DNA of 64,000 bases from Phoebastria nigripes (taxonomy: Eukaryota; Chordata; Aves; Procellariiformes; Diomedeidae): NCBI GenBank assembly GCA_035582835.1, contig JAYKAV010002810.1:538129-602128 (forward strand), given 5' to 3'. Positions 25,055 to 36,840 of the stretch are shown here, in pieces; positions within the stretch are counted from its first letter, which is position 1, and each line of letters begins with the position of its first letter. The notes beneath the pieces are model-generated. The model had not been told where the DNA came from, made no database searches, and worked only from the letters and a program-made list of their open reading frames with translations. Both the position numbers and the translations under genes were made by a program.

Positions 25055-25073
25055 GGCAGACTGGAGGTCTGCC
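25055..25073. repeat. Perfect 7-base inverted repeat
   Basis: GGCAGAC (25055-25061) and GTCTGCC (25067-25073) flank the 5-base loop TGGAG. Each arm holds a CAGAC/GTCTG core of the type bound by SMAD proteins. Chance occurrence is possible. Confidence 0.7.
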
Positions 25074-26427
25074 AGGCTGCCGTTCCTCAAGTAAAGATGG
25101 CTGGAATCTGCAAGTCAGGTCCCAGCAGCGCGAGCAAGTTCAGGGCGATTAGCTGGCGGGTCACTGCAGCATGCACCGGAGTGGGAAGGAAGAGTCACAC
25201 AGGTCTGTGGAGTAGGTGGCAGGAGGGCAGGGAGGAAGAGCACACCAAAAAGGGGTGAAGAGAGAATCTCCACCTGATCAATGCACAGAAAAAACATCTT
25301 ACTGTTACAGAAAGCTGCACCAAGGCATATGCAAGTACTCAGCTATGTGGTCCTGTCTGCCACACTTGTGTGTAAATGGTCACAACAGCATCTGGCTTAA
25401 AACAAGGGCTGGAAAACCATTAAAACAACAACAACCCCCCCCCCCAACTTTAAAATTTATCCCATGCCAGCAATTGGCTCTATACTTAGAGAGGAAGCAC
25501 AGAAGAAGGATTTTGCTGGAAATTCTTGGTGGAAATTTTCTGCAACATTTCTTGTGACTTACGTGTTGCCCGATTGTCTTTTGAAGGATACTTTGTGGGG
25601 AAAGTGGGGGCAACCATCCTCCAATGCCTCAGCAAGGATGAGGAAGACCGTGAAACCTGAGCAGCATGCATACTCTGAGACACGCAGTCATACAGAGATT
25701 TGAGAGCAGCCATAAATTCATTACCCTGAACAACTGAGGCACCCTGCCCACACTGCAAAATATCACTGTTAGGAACTTCGCCACTGTGAAGGCAACCCCA
25801 CGCTGCCAGCAAGGACAGCCTACAGTGGCTGTGGTGGAAGCTGCTTCTCCAATGTGCTCCCTTTTCATCATGCTGCTTTGGGGTTGACCCAGAAATCCTC
25901 ACCTTCACCTGCAGGACACACTAGGAATTACTATGAAATACAAGTTTATAAATTCTAGAAATATGGACATCAAGCATGAGCATCTGGAATAAAGCAATTT
26001 GAGGGTGGACCCCTGTAAACTGTACTATGAGATATAAACCACTTTGATGGACAATCCTTTTTGACAGGGCATTTCCTGAACAGGACGAAGAATCACAGTT
26101 AAATTCCTAGAGATCGATGAGCAGTTCTGGGGAACGTGAAAGAAACATCCCGCGCCTGGGCAAGGAGGGAAGCACTGGTTTTCTTCTGAGCTTTTTCTAC
26201 AAACATTGCTGAGCATTAGCAGCATGATAGGTGTAACTGAAAACACGCTGGATGAGTAGACCAAACATACGGAAGAGCTATTTACATTAGGCTAATGGCA
26301 ACTTTATGCTTTCAATCTGTATAACATTGCTGTGGATTTAAATCTCAGCTAACAGCTCTCTCCCTCTGGACAGCCCCCAAGGTTGTCTTATCCACCTGTG
26401 GGGGAAGCACCCTCTCCCTTCACCGCA

Positions 26428-26500
26428 GCATCTGTCTGTGAAAATGAGGCTAATAAGACTTGTAAAATACTTTGTGATCTCTAGAGGAAGCATACAGTGT
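26428..26500 (+). mobile_element. MIR-type SINE 3'-part remnant (sense)
   Basis: GCATCTGTCTGTGAAAATGAGG, a gap, then TTGTAAAATACTTTGTGATC and CTAGAGGAAG resemble the MIR/CORE-SINE 3' half (ATCTGTAAAATGGGG...TGTAAAGCGCTTTGAGATC). Diverged. It lies inside overlapping open frames on both strands, which argues against those frames being genes. Confidence 0.6.
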
Positions 26501-27187
26501 AACTCTGCACCGGAGAATTGCCAGCAAATAAACATGGCTTTTCTATCCCACTCACTCAAAGCCTCAGGCCTGTATATCAAGTTTGCATGTGCAATACAAA
26601 GGGTAGCAAAATCAGGCACACCAAGCTCAATTGCTTTTTTATCCTTCAGCCCAAGGAGCCCCAGGGTGCGCGTGACCCAGGGTTTTATAGCTCGGGGGGT
26701 GGTGGCTGGGAAGAAGAATACAGAGTCTGCTCTCACGCTCCACTTAGATCTGCTGGAAATCACCACTGCCTCAACCAGGCAGAACTTTAGCCTCATCTGT
26801 GGCTCACGTTGCCCTTCCCAGGAGCCACCCAGAGAGATCTCCAGACGACTGGAGACCAGCTGCCAGAAGGGACAACTGGGGCTGCAGCTCAGCAGCCTCT
26901 GCTGGGGCGCCTGCCCTCCGTCCTCACACCTCCTCTGCCTCGCTGCAGCCAGGAAAACAGAAAGCAGCAAAGGAGAGGAGGCACAACCTTCCACAAACAC
27001 CGCGTGGAGGAAACTCCGTACCAGGTCTTTGGAGAGGAAGTTTTAGCCACTGTGTGTGGAAGGTGCCCAGCACAAGGAGATGGGAGCTTCTACCTACTGC
27101 CACTGCAAGGCAAATTTTAATAGTGAGCGGTAAATGTAAACTGTGGAGTTTCCTACTACCTACAGGAAACTTCTAGTATTAGAGAAG

Positions 27188-27242
27188 CGTGTGTGTGTGT
27201 TTCTGCGTGAGTATGTGCATGCACATGCACACATGCATATGT
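27188..27242. repeat. TG/CA alternating purine-pyrimidine tract
   Basis: A short (GT)n followed by TGTGCATGCACATGCAC and ACATGCATATG. Decayed microsatellite with potential for Z-DNA. Confidence 0.85.
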
Positions 27243-27856
27243 AGTCTAATGGTGTTATTTAGGTATTCCTAGGGACGTGTACAGTGACAGGCTCCATTCG
27301 CCCTGCATGATTTCTAACAAAGGAACAAATTAATCCCTACTTAGACCTCACGCAAGAGAGCGGGACCGAGTAACAAGGCAGCTCTGCTAGCCGAGCTCCT
27401 GGAGCGAGTTCAGAAAACCCCAGCAAGTCAAAGCCTTGCTAATCAAACAAGAAGGTGGGAATTCCTTTGAAAGGCCTGAGCTCTGTGCCTGCAGCGCCGA
27501 GCCGCCCACAGAGACGAGGAATTGCTTTCCATTGATGAATTTTGCAGAACCCATTCCTTGATANCAAGGAATACCAGCAGAGCACAAAAGGAACAGTGCT
27601 TTTGCTAATTTGTTAGCATCTTTGGAGAGATTTGGGGAAGAGTGTGTTAATGATCTCATATAAGCACAGTCCCAGCCAAGGAGACTGTGAGACTCGGAGC
27701 CTGCTGGCCTGAGGAGAATGAGGTCTAAACCTGACCTAGATGTTCATTAATTCAAGTCACATTCCCACCAATGGTGCTGAAGTTCAAGTGTACCTCTTCC
27801 AAGCGCACTTGGATCAAGTTAGCACAACACTTTATTATGCTGTCATGTTTCCATAA

Positions 27857-27876
27857 CATCTGCTAGGAAGCAGATG
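27857..27876. repeat. Inverted repeat of two E-boxes
   Basis: CATCTGC (27857-27863) and GCAGATG (27870-27876) are perfect reverse complements with a 6-base loop. Each is a CANNTG E-box of the CAGATG type used by proneural bHLH factors. Regulatory role is speculative. Confidence 0.6.
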
Positions 27877-30852
27877 CAATGGGGTGATGCTAAGCTTTGG
27901 TCATGTGGGAGCAAAGTAAACTCTAACTCGGAACCTTTAAAAGCAAGAAGAGATAAAAGAGAAGCAAGACTTCCTTGAGGAAGGGATGATGTATGGATAT
28001 TGCAGTGTCAGGCTATGTAAACACAGCTGCAAATCTCTATGCAGAGTCAAGCTTCTTTATGGGGTGTTTATTATACATCTAGATGGATATCTCTTTATAT
28101 ACTTATAGAAAACAAATATCCACATAAAACACCCTTCTGCAAGTGCTACACGGGCCTCTTCATCGCAAAGAAATTGTTACAAGTGGGATAAGGGAAATAC
28201 CTAACATAATATTATGAAGCATTCAGATCTGAGTGATGACTACAGGCCAGCCATCTCAATGAAATCAATGGCACTTATGTTTGCGTGCGTTACAGTCTAA
28301 CGTTAACCCAGCACCCCACGTTAGCAAGACCAAAGCATCTGCTACAGTCCTGCAAGCATTGCCACTGTTGGGTCTTTTACACAGCAGCCTGAGGCCATCG
28401 ATCATCTGCCAACACACCAGTCAATGCACAGGAAAGACAATTACCAAAGCAGACAGTAGCACTACAGTTTCATTAGACATACAATAGAAATTGGCTGTAA
28501 AAGAAATGAGGAGATAAAACTAAATAAAATCAGATGGCTTGGCAAGGGATCCATCTGGTTTATCAAAACATTTATGGACTCAATACCTCAGCTTGCTTTT
28601 CTGCATGCAGTCACCAGGGAAAGAAACATGGCCAGGGGATAGGTAACAACCCCTGGTAAACTCACGGCCAGATTAGGCACCGGGTTTTGCACCTCTTTAG
28701 CAAGCTCTGTACAGATACTTGCAGATACACAACTTGCAGCCAGCAACTTAGCAAACTGCTGGTTCTCACATTTCTTTTCAGCCAGATCAGCACCCTAATC
28801 TCCAGCTACATCATCTTTTGTGCCAAAACAAAGAAAAGGGCAGGAAAAAGTAGCCAAGGAAGAGAGGCATATCTCCTTTACAGTGGCTCTTCATGACACT
28901 GTGGCATGAGCTTCTCAACCAAGCTTGCTGTTCACTTTCCCCTGTACCTTGCATCACACCTATGAATTCCAGTATCACCTGTTTGTACCTTATTTTCTCT
29001 CCAACTTCCATTTGGTTTGGTTTCTTTGAGAAGGGCTATATACCAGCCAGCAGAGGCTAAGCCAGAAGAAAAAAAAACCAACTGGGCTGTCAAGAGCTGC
29101 AGGTGGGGGACTAGCCTAACGAAGCTCCAGCTGCGAGAATGCTGACCACACCCAAAAGAGCCACCAAGGACTTCTCTACTCTAGGACCAGCACATGCAAA
29201 GTAAAGGGGATGTTTTTAACAGATCTCTTGCTAACCCCTTGGCCCCATGGAACGGGAACAGTAGGACATGGAGGACTGAAGATGCAATGGTCTCTGGCCC
29301 GCTGGTGGAAACCCTNATGTAGCTGACCAACTATTGGTGCTAAACCAGCAACACATAGGTGCTTCACTCCTGACGAGCTTCTTATTGTACTACACACTGC
29401 AGACACCAATCTGTCAGAGCACGTTTCTCCAGTATAGGCACAGCTGAAGAATTTGGAAAATAAAAGGGAAATTAGGGCAGGTAGCCAAAATAGAAAGCTG
29501 AGGAGAATATCCATAAACATCTATTGGAGGAAACCTAAACATCAAAGTAGTTATGTAGGTATCTAGTATCTTTTGCATAACTATCAGAGATGATGGCATC
29601 TGTGGGTAACCCTTACTCTTTCCGAATTTGCTTTCTGTATTAAAAAAAACCAAACTTGCTAATCATGCGGCTCTTACTCACAGTTGACTTCTCACTGTGG
29701 TGACTAACCAGATGTGCCAGCCACCTTGGCAGAGATTCTCTTGAACTAAGTCAGGCCCACACTTAACGTTTGCAGCATAGGCTGCAGCAAGCGGCTCCAT
29801 TTTATGATTTAAAAACAGTAGTTGTGAGATGCAGCAACATGATTTGGCAGTCATTATATATTTTGTTTAGGGGAATCTTATAAACTGCCTCTTATAAACT
29901 ACCAGCAGAGAGCTTCTGATGGAGATGCCTTGCTCTAGCAGAAGTATGCCACTCCTCCCTGCCCCAACAAACATTATCAGATGAGATGGGAGCTATCTTG
30001 CTTATTTACTTTTCCTCTGGGCAGGCTTAGTATCCAACAACCCAGAAACTCCTTTGAGGACAATACAAGGCAGTCTGCATCATGGACGTCTCAGACACTC
30101 TCATGCCATCCCGCACCCCCACACAGTGAGGGAGAAGTGGGGAAGGGCAACCAAATCCTCCCCCAGGAAAAATGAGTAGTGACAGGAGATGTAAGCTTTC
30201 TCCTGCTTTTCTCTCCCTCCATGTGCTCCCTGTACGGGTGGCTCTGGGGAGCGTGGTAGAAAGGGCAAGTTGTTGTGGGCGGNGGCGAAGCAACATTTCT
30301 CACAGCTGCATTTTTGCCAGCACGAGCTGAGGTTCATGAACTCACTCAGCCTCTGGCCCAAGGCTAAGTTCAACTGTGTCTGAGGTCTGATGAAATGCTT
30401 TGCATTGCTCTAATATCAAATTCTATTTCAGCTGAGTTTTTTTCCAAGGCAGGAGACAATTCCTCCGCTTGACTGAAGAACAGGCTTTGAGCCATGTTTG
30501 CTAATGTATTAGAAGGGATTTGCTTTGTTAATTTCCACAAATACCAAGTCCGTTCCGCAGGCNTAATAAATGTACAGAAAAAAAGTGTGATCCATCTAAG
30601 GAACACAGAGGTTCTCTTCTTTTCATTGTGTCCAGTTGAAGTGATCAAGATCCTGAACTTCAGGATTTCGTAATTCATAGCTAAAACTTTCATNTTAAAA
30701 AGATATTTCTGATAGTAGACAGCTCTTTATTCTAGGAGACAAAAGTGTAGTGAGATCTAAGGGCTGGAAACTTAGCTTAGAAACAAGATACAATTTATTT
30801 TATTCATCACAAATCATTGAAAGCAATTAGCTGCTAGACCAAACTACCACTG

Positions 30853-30874
30853 AATAATAATAATAATAATAATA
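30853..30874 (+). repeat. (AAT)n microsatellite
   Basis: About seven units of AAT/TAA followed by an A-run. Confidence 0.95.
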
Positions 30875-30934
30875 AAAAAATCTTAATTTCTGGATTCATT
30901 TAATTAAAACTACATGTTCCTCTATAAGGTACAC

Positions 30935-31070
30935 TGTAGCTCAAACAGAAGTTACAGGCCTGAAGCAGAAATTACTCAGCAAAATGCTATGACCTGCGTT
31001 ATACAGGTCAGGCTGGATGATCTAATAGTCCCTTCTGGCCTTAAATCCTATGAATTATGAATCTAGGGTG
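30935..31070 (+). mobile_element. CR1 LINE 3'-end fragment (sense), old subfamily
   Basis: The stretch reads CTCAAACAGAAGTTACAGGC, then GCAGAAATTACTCAGCAAAATGC, then AGGTCAGGCTGGATGATCTA and TAGTCCCTTCTGGCCTTAAA, and ends in CCTATGAATTATGAATCT. This matches the sense 3' end of an old amniote CR1, including its degenerate TCTATGAA terminal repeats. It is 5'-truncated and inactive, and older-looking than the copy at 6886-7000. Confidence 0.92.
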
Positions 31071-32974
31071 CTCTCCTCAGAGAGTTTCAAAATGCTTTGC
31101 CAACACCAGGGTGTAACCCACTTTCGTACCGTGAACCAGCCACAGCATCATCTCAGCATCCCAAAAGCCATGTTATCTGGGTTTTATGGCCATCTCTAAA
31201 GGGATGAGATTTACCCATTAGGCAATTAAATATTTCAGAGGAACAGCTACCAGACTTTATATGTGGAAAATTTCCCTTTTACAAAGTGAAGTGAGCAGAG
31301 AGGCGTTCTGAGCCTCCCTGGTGCAAGGGTCCAAAATCCCGCAGGATCTCTGTCTTCCCTGCAGAAGCACCATGCTACCTCAAGACAGATGTCTTGATGT
31401 GACCCTAGCAGAGGCAAGGTGACCTTAGCTAACAATACGGTGGTGAAATCGCCTCCAATTTTTTTTCTTCACTGAAAAAACAAATAACCTGACCATGTGC
31501 CCCACCTTTTTGTATTACAGGCAAAAGACAGGGAGCGAAGGCCTGGACTCTCCCAGCTTAGGTACTGCTAAATGAGCAAGGCAGCGCATGCTCATGTGGA
31601 CACACCGACACCAGTATTAAAACGTGTATTGTCATAGCGGGGAATAAATTATCGAGTGGCAACTTTCAGCTATGCAGGGATGGCTTCTCTCAGTTGCAGA
31701 CTAGCACAGCTCTGGGTTGAACTTGGCTCTTTGAAAACTCAGCTCAAGCTTTGAGAGACTTACCTGACCCGACACAGTAACACGCCAAAGACTGGCTCCA
31801 AAGCAGCTCGGCTCCAGGAGGAGATTCCCTACTTTTGTGTAGCAGGGAGCCCAAGCTAGCCAGCCAATCTGGCACCTTCCCACCGCCGGCACAGCGAGAT
31901 GCCCCAGGTACCCCGGGCCAGCTGGTGCCCAGCTGCTTGGCAGGTCTGGCTGGACCCAGGGTCACTTCAGCAGAGCTGCTGGGGTGCCTGCACACTGCGG
32001 TCCCCAGCACAGTGGATCTCCAGGGATGCAGCATGGGGTGCTGAGCCACGATCCAGAGCCCTGCCTAAAGCATCCAGCTCCCACCTGAACCACNCGATGC
32101 TACTGCGGGGCTCTGGGGGGAAGGATTCGCCTCTGATGATCAGCCAGGCCCAGGAAGCCCAAAGACCTCCAGTGAGATAGTGTTAACATGCCTGAATCCA
32201 AATGGTTTCCAGCACAGAGACAAGAATTGTTTCAGAGGCCTTTTCTGTCTGGCATACCTTTCAGATAAAGGAGGGCTGACTGCTCCTGTATAAACTTTAA
32301 TAGTGAAACAAGTGTGTCAACATCAAGGCTTGGAACAATTGTAACCATGCAAATTTCTAAGGGAATCTAATCACTGCAGTATCAGAACTGCTGAAGCAAG
32401 ATTTGAGAGCAGAGAGTAGGGAATGACCCCCGAGAGCATCATCCCAGGCCCCTGCTCTAACAGAGTGTGACCAGGCTGCTGCTCATGCCCAAGTGACTTG
32501 TGTAAAGCCCCTTGAGGCATCCCTCCATTGCAATCATCAAACCACAGATCTCTTGTATATAAAGCAACCATAGAATGAGCCTGAATGCTTTTCTGTAAAA
32601 GCCTGATCCAAACCTGCTGAAGGAGATATCACCATTAACGTCAATACTTTTCCAATCAAGCCTATAACAAGTGTTTTCTAATATGCTACTGCATTGTTCT
32701 TCATGCCCTTTCTCTCCATTAGCAGTCACATGGCTTTACTATTCAGTTTCTTTTTGACCTAAGCACTTTCAGCGGGCACACATCATGTGAGCAAACCAAC
32801 AATTTAACAGGCTGGTGATTTGCTGCTGCTCTTGTTAAGTAGAACAGAGAGAGCGCCCTTGTTTTCATAAAGCACCACTACAAAAAGCACAAGCAACGAG
32901 AAAAAGTTAGGAAGCTTTTGCTCCGATCAAAGAATTTAGCCTTAGGTCTTCTATGAACCCTTCTGTAATCAAGG

Positions 32975-33000
32975 AAAAAAAAAAAAAAAAAAAAAAAAAA
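32975..33000 (+). repeat. Poly-A tract (26 A)
   Basis: A pure A homopolymer. The sequence upstream is not recognisable as a retrocopy. Confidence 0.95.
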
Positions 33001-36000
33001 GGGTGGGATGAAGGTCTTTGCTTCCTTGCTGAGCCTCTTTCTTTCTTTTTGCTGAGGACTCCTTGCTTCTGGAAAGGACTGGGTCCCGTTTCTTATCCAC
33101 GGCAGACTGCGCTAAGGCTATGTTACAGGAGGTATGTGAGTATGAGGCAGGCGGGAGCTATAAGCACTAGAGCATCCGCTGCATCATCTGGGATAGGGTT
33201 TAATGTTTCAGAATCATTGTGCTGGGGTTCTTCAAGACTTGGGTAAATAGATTAAACATGATAATAAAACATATACCGAAACAAATCTGCTTCTTTAAAC
33301 AAGGAAGAAAACCCCTCGAAGTTCAACAAATGCATATGCTTTGTCTCAGTTCCCTTTGTGCAAAGGGGGGCGTCATCACCAATATTAGTTCAGAGTGACA
33401 TGCTGAATTATGGATTGCGAAAGGCACAGCTACCACAATAGTGGAAATCTATAAATATCTTAAATTAAAACACATGGACAGACACACGTAGCTGAAGGAC
33501 TTAATCCTTCAGTGGGCATAACCACAAAATACTGAAATAATTAAATTTGTCCCTCGGAAGTCTTGAAAATAATTGGGTCAAGTTTTCCTATTTCATCCCC
33601 TCCCATTTTATAAGATAATTATGACCAATCGATACACCCTGTTTTTGGAAGCAGAATTCTGCAGCTCCTCTTTTCTTTCCGCATCCAAAAAGCGGGCGAG
33701 AGAAACAATAGCTAAGTCTGAGCATAGTTAGGTCTGCAATCTGCCACTGGCTCTTCTCCATACAGCTCCCTTTAAGTCAAACCAGCTGATTAGCTCTGAG
33801 ATGCCCATCTCTCTAGAATCTCTTTTCCCACAGCCAACAAAAAAGGAGAATTGCTTTTGTGGTTGCCTGAACCAGAACAGTGCTTCTGGGATTTGTTCAT
33901 GCGCTCTCCCTGTGTGGAGGAGTCAACATAACAGTGCAACATGACAAGATGTTGAGCCACAGTGCCAAGACAACTTGCACACTTTGCAGTTTTCCTATTA
34001 GAGATGCATCAGTGATTCTGGAAGGGAAGAGGGGAAGACGAGGAGGGAGAAAATAGTGCAGAGCAGTCAAGTCCAGCCCCAAAAGCCTTTGTGTTTTCAT
34101 GCTTGTATCAAGATGGAGCATTACAAGACACTGATGAATTGTAGCATTCAAATGTTGTAATAAATTTGGCCCTTTATTAAAACTGTTTTCCCAGCAAAAA
34201 AAAAAAAACAACAGACCAGAAGATCACAAACTGCATAGCTTCCTCAACTGCAGAACTCAAGCTAAGATGAGCAACGGGTGAACACCTAAAAGCAAAACCT
34301 TCTTTCAGATCCCTTCTCCCAGCTTTTCTGGGAGATAGTCCCCCCAGATCACAGTACCAGAAACTCTGAGTTCCATTTCTTTTCTTAACACCAGGAATCG
34401 AGAAATGTTGAATTATGAAAGTTTTGAATGCATTTTCCAATTTTCATTTTTATTCTGAACTTAGAGCTGATTTTAGTTTTTTTTTATTTTAAAAATATTT
34501 AAAACCTCAAACAGGTGGATATCCATGGAGTTGATGTTTCTGAAAACACATGTAAGAACTACTATACTAAAACATGCTTCCCTACCAGGTAACCATTTGA
34601 ATTAGATTTTAGAAGACTGACCCACGAGGATAAAAGGGGCAACAATTTACTACTAACGTTGTCATCCAGCAAGTGGATCAAGGAAGGAAACTCTTTGATC
34701 AAGAGAGAGGACAAGAAAATTCCCTCCCTGAACATTTTGCAGGATGACCATTTTGATCTTCTACCAGGCTTTCAGGAGGGAAAGGGGTTTTGTACTTTAT
34801 CTCTGCACCCTTCCAAATGAGGGCTCTCCCCAGTGCCAATGCAGAGAGTGGCAGCAGCCAGAAATGGGCCTCATTTGCTGCGGTCCCCCCTCCCATGGCA
34901 GCCTGCCGGTTGGGTGCCCGCCGTGGTGTCCCTGGTTGGGACTCCCAGCCCTGCTCTGGCTCCCCCTCTCCAACCCCAGGGTGCTGCGTAGCAGGAGGCC
35001 TTTGAGCCGACCCGAGCATCTAGGGTGCCTATTCTGGACCCGAGCAACCAAGCGGCAAAACCATACTTGGGTTATCACCTACCTGCCCAGGCTTGATCCC
35101 TTGCAGTAGAGCATCAGGGCCACCGCTGCCCTCCGTCCATCCCATTGGCACCCCGCAGGGGAGCAGGAAATCTCGAGAGGCTTTGCAGCCCATCCTATAC
35201 CGTGACCCTGATCTCACAGGGAACCCTGTGCCTTCTGACAGCTCTTGAACCCTTTTAATCTGCAGTGACTGAGAAAGGGGTTGCCCATTGCTGAGGAACC
35301 CCCTGCCCAGGACGGGCCTGTCTCCACGCTCCAGCACGCACAGATCCGTTCAGTCATAAGGAGAAGGCAGTTCATTTTCAGTCTTCATCATTGTAAATGC
35401 ATTGTGATATTATGGGGAAGGAGGGTGGTATAATTTCTAATGGAAATCAGCTTAATTATAAATTAGAAACATTAAAATAGGATTACCCTCACAAAGGAAA
35501 GTATTAGCATGTAACGGTTACAAAAAGTACTGCTCTGCTGTTTTAACAGTCAACTTAAAACCTCAAGGCCAATGAAAGAGCTCACTCTCAGTACTCGTTT
35601 TCAAGTAGATAATAACGACAAGATATTTGGATTGACTTCCCTCCCCACCCCCCCATGCTTCTAAAATGTCGCTACATTGCATCATAGTATTACTAACCCA
35701 TGAGCTGTACTGTAGATGTTTGCTCTTAAAGGTCCACAAAACCCAACCGTTTGTTAGGTGACGACCTATGCCTGGGGCCCTGGCAGAGATTATTAGCTTT
35801 ACCATTTAGTTGGCTTTCTGACAGAGATTTTTAATCCTGTGAATTATTTTTAGAAGGGTTACATCAAGCAAACATACACATTTCAGAGCTGCTTTATCAT
35901 CTATGAATCAAGCCTTGGCTGCAAGTTACGAACATCATCCCTACTTGAGAAGAGTGAACATATGTATGTATAAGGATATGACAAATGAGTCCTTCAGACC

Positions 36001-36516
36001 CATCTTGACAATTAATCTCATGGATTTACATCCATTATAAAGATGCAGTAGAAAAAGGACAGAAGGTCACAAGTTGCTTTCCAACGTAAAGCCCTATTTT
36101 AGCCCCAGCACAGCTTTGCTGTACAGAACCGTTAGCCTGAAATTTGCCAGACGTGCCCAGCAAGTGACAGAGAGTATTTTTCAGTAAAACGGAAATTAAT
36201 TGGAGGCTTGTTTTTTGGAAGACGGCTCAATGAAGAGTTACCCTGTTGGGACTCTGACTCCTGCACCTAACCAATCAACATTTCTGCATAGAAACTTTTC
36301 TGCAAAAATAGCTTTTTCTCTGATAAAAATTTAAATATAGAAACTAGGCAAAGGAGAGCTACTTTTTCAGATAGAAACCACTTCGGCAAAGCATTTCCTC
36401 TTTAGCCTTCCCTTTCAGTTAAAAGTGTTTTTCCAAACTTCGTTTTTGAAGATCATAAAGTGAACTCTGAAAAGGTTGGGGTTTTGGGAAAGGGCAAGGC
36501 TTTTCATTAGATTTTC

Positions 36517-36544
36517 TTTATTTTTATATATATATAAAAATAAA
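36517..36544. repeat. Perfect 28-base AT-only palindrome
   Basis: The two 14-base halves (36517-36530 and 36531-36544) are exact reverse complements with no spacer. The centre is TATATATATA, flanked by TTTATTTT and its complement. It could extrude a cruciform. Chance in AT-rich DNA is possible but the perfect length is notable. Confidence 0.95.
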
Positions 36545-36717
36545 AAGATAAAAAGTGTAAAGAATTTTTCTCTGAGCAATTACCAGCTTCACTGCAATCT
36601 CTTTCTAATTCAAAGTAGATCAAAAAAATAGTCTCCACATCCTTCAAACTCCTTAAAAGTATTTTTGATAAAAGAGATTCTTTAAATTAGCCCAAACTGC
36701 TACTTTTATTCAACTGT

Positions 36718-36840
36718 TTGGGGCCCAGATCCGATCTCAGTCATTTCAGCCAGATTTCTGAGACTTTCTGGTTCTGCTGATGTTAAGTAACATTTTTTGT
36801 CACTTGGTTTCACTGGGAGCAGGACTGGAAAAGAGGGAGA
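36718..36840. mobile_element. Possible old amniote inverted-repeat element remnant
   Basis: GGGGCCCAGATCCGATCTCA followed by a CAGCCAGATTTCTGAGAC-like segment and TTTCACTGGGAGCAGG resembles one arm of the amniote hairpin repeat (GGCCAGATTCTGATCTCAGTTACACTGG type). Highly decayed. Confidence 0.4.

Larger units (their letters stand above)
19066..26427. other. Non-coding interval
   Basis: No supported gene. Contains a 25-G run (19470-19494), two putative regulatory blocks (20010-20110 and 23370-23480), A-tracts (20962-20991), a small inverted repeat (25055-25073) and moderately GC-rich sequence near 20190-20600. The rest is unremarkable unique sequence. Confidence 0.5.
26501..30934. other. Non-coding interval
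   Basis: No supported gene. Contains an alternating TG/CA stretch (27188-27242), an E-box-bearing inverted repeat (27857-27876) and an (AAT)n microsatellite (30853-30874). A segment near 28250-28275 has TCTCAATGAAATCAATGGCA, a faint trace of the amniote hairpin repeat. Confidence 0.5.

Noticed and set aside
26338..27046. Overlapping 202- and 220-codon frames on opposite strands
   Set aside because: The interval includes a MIR-like remnant, no domain is recognisable and no splice context supports an exon. Both frames cannot be genes.
28205..28310. TCTCAATGAAATCAATGGCA as another hairpin-repeat copy
   Set aside because: Only the central words match and neither end can be recognised.
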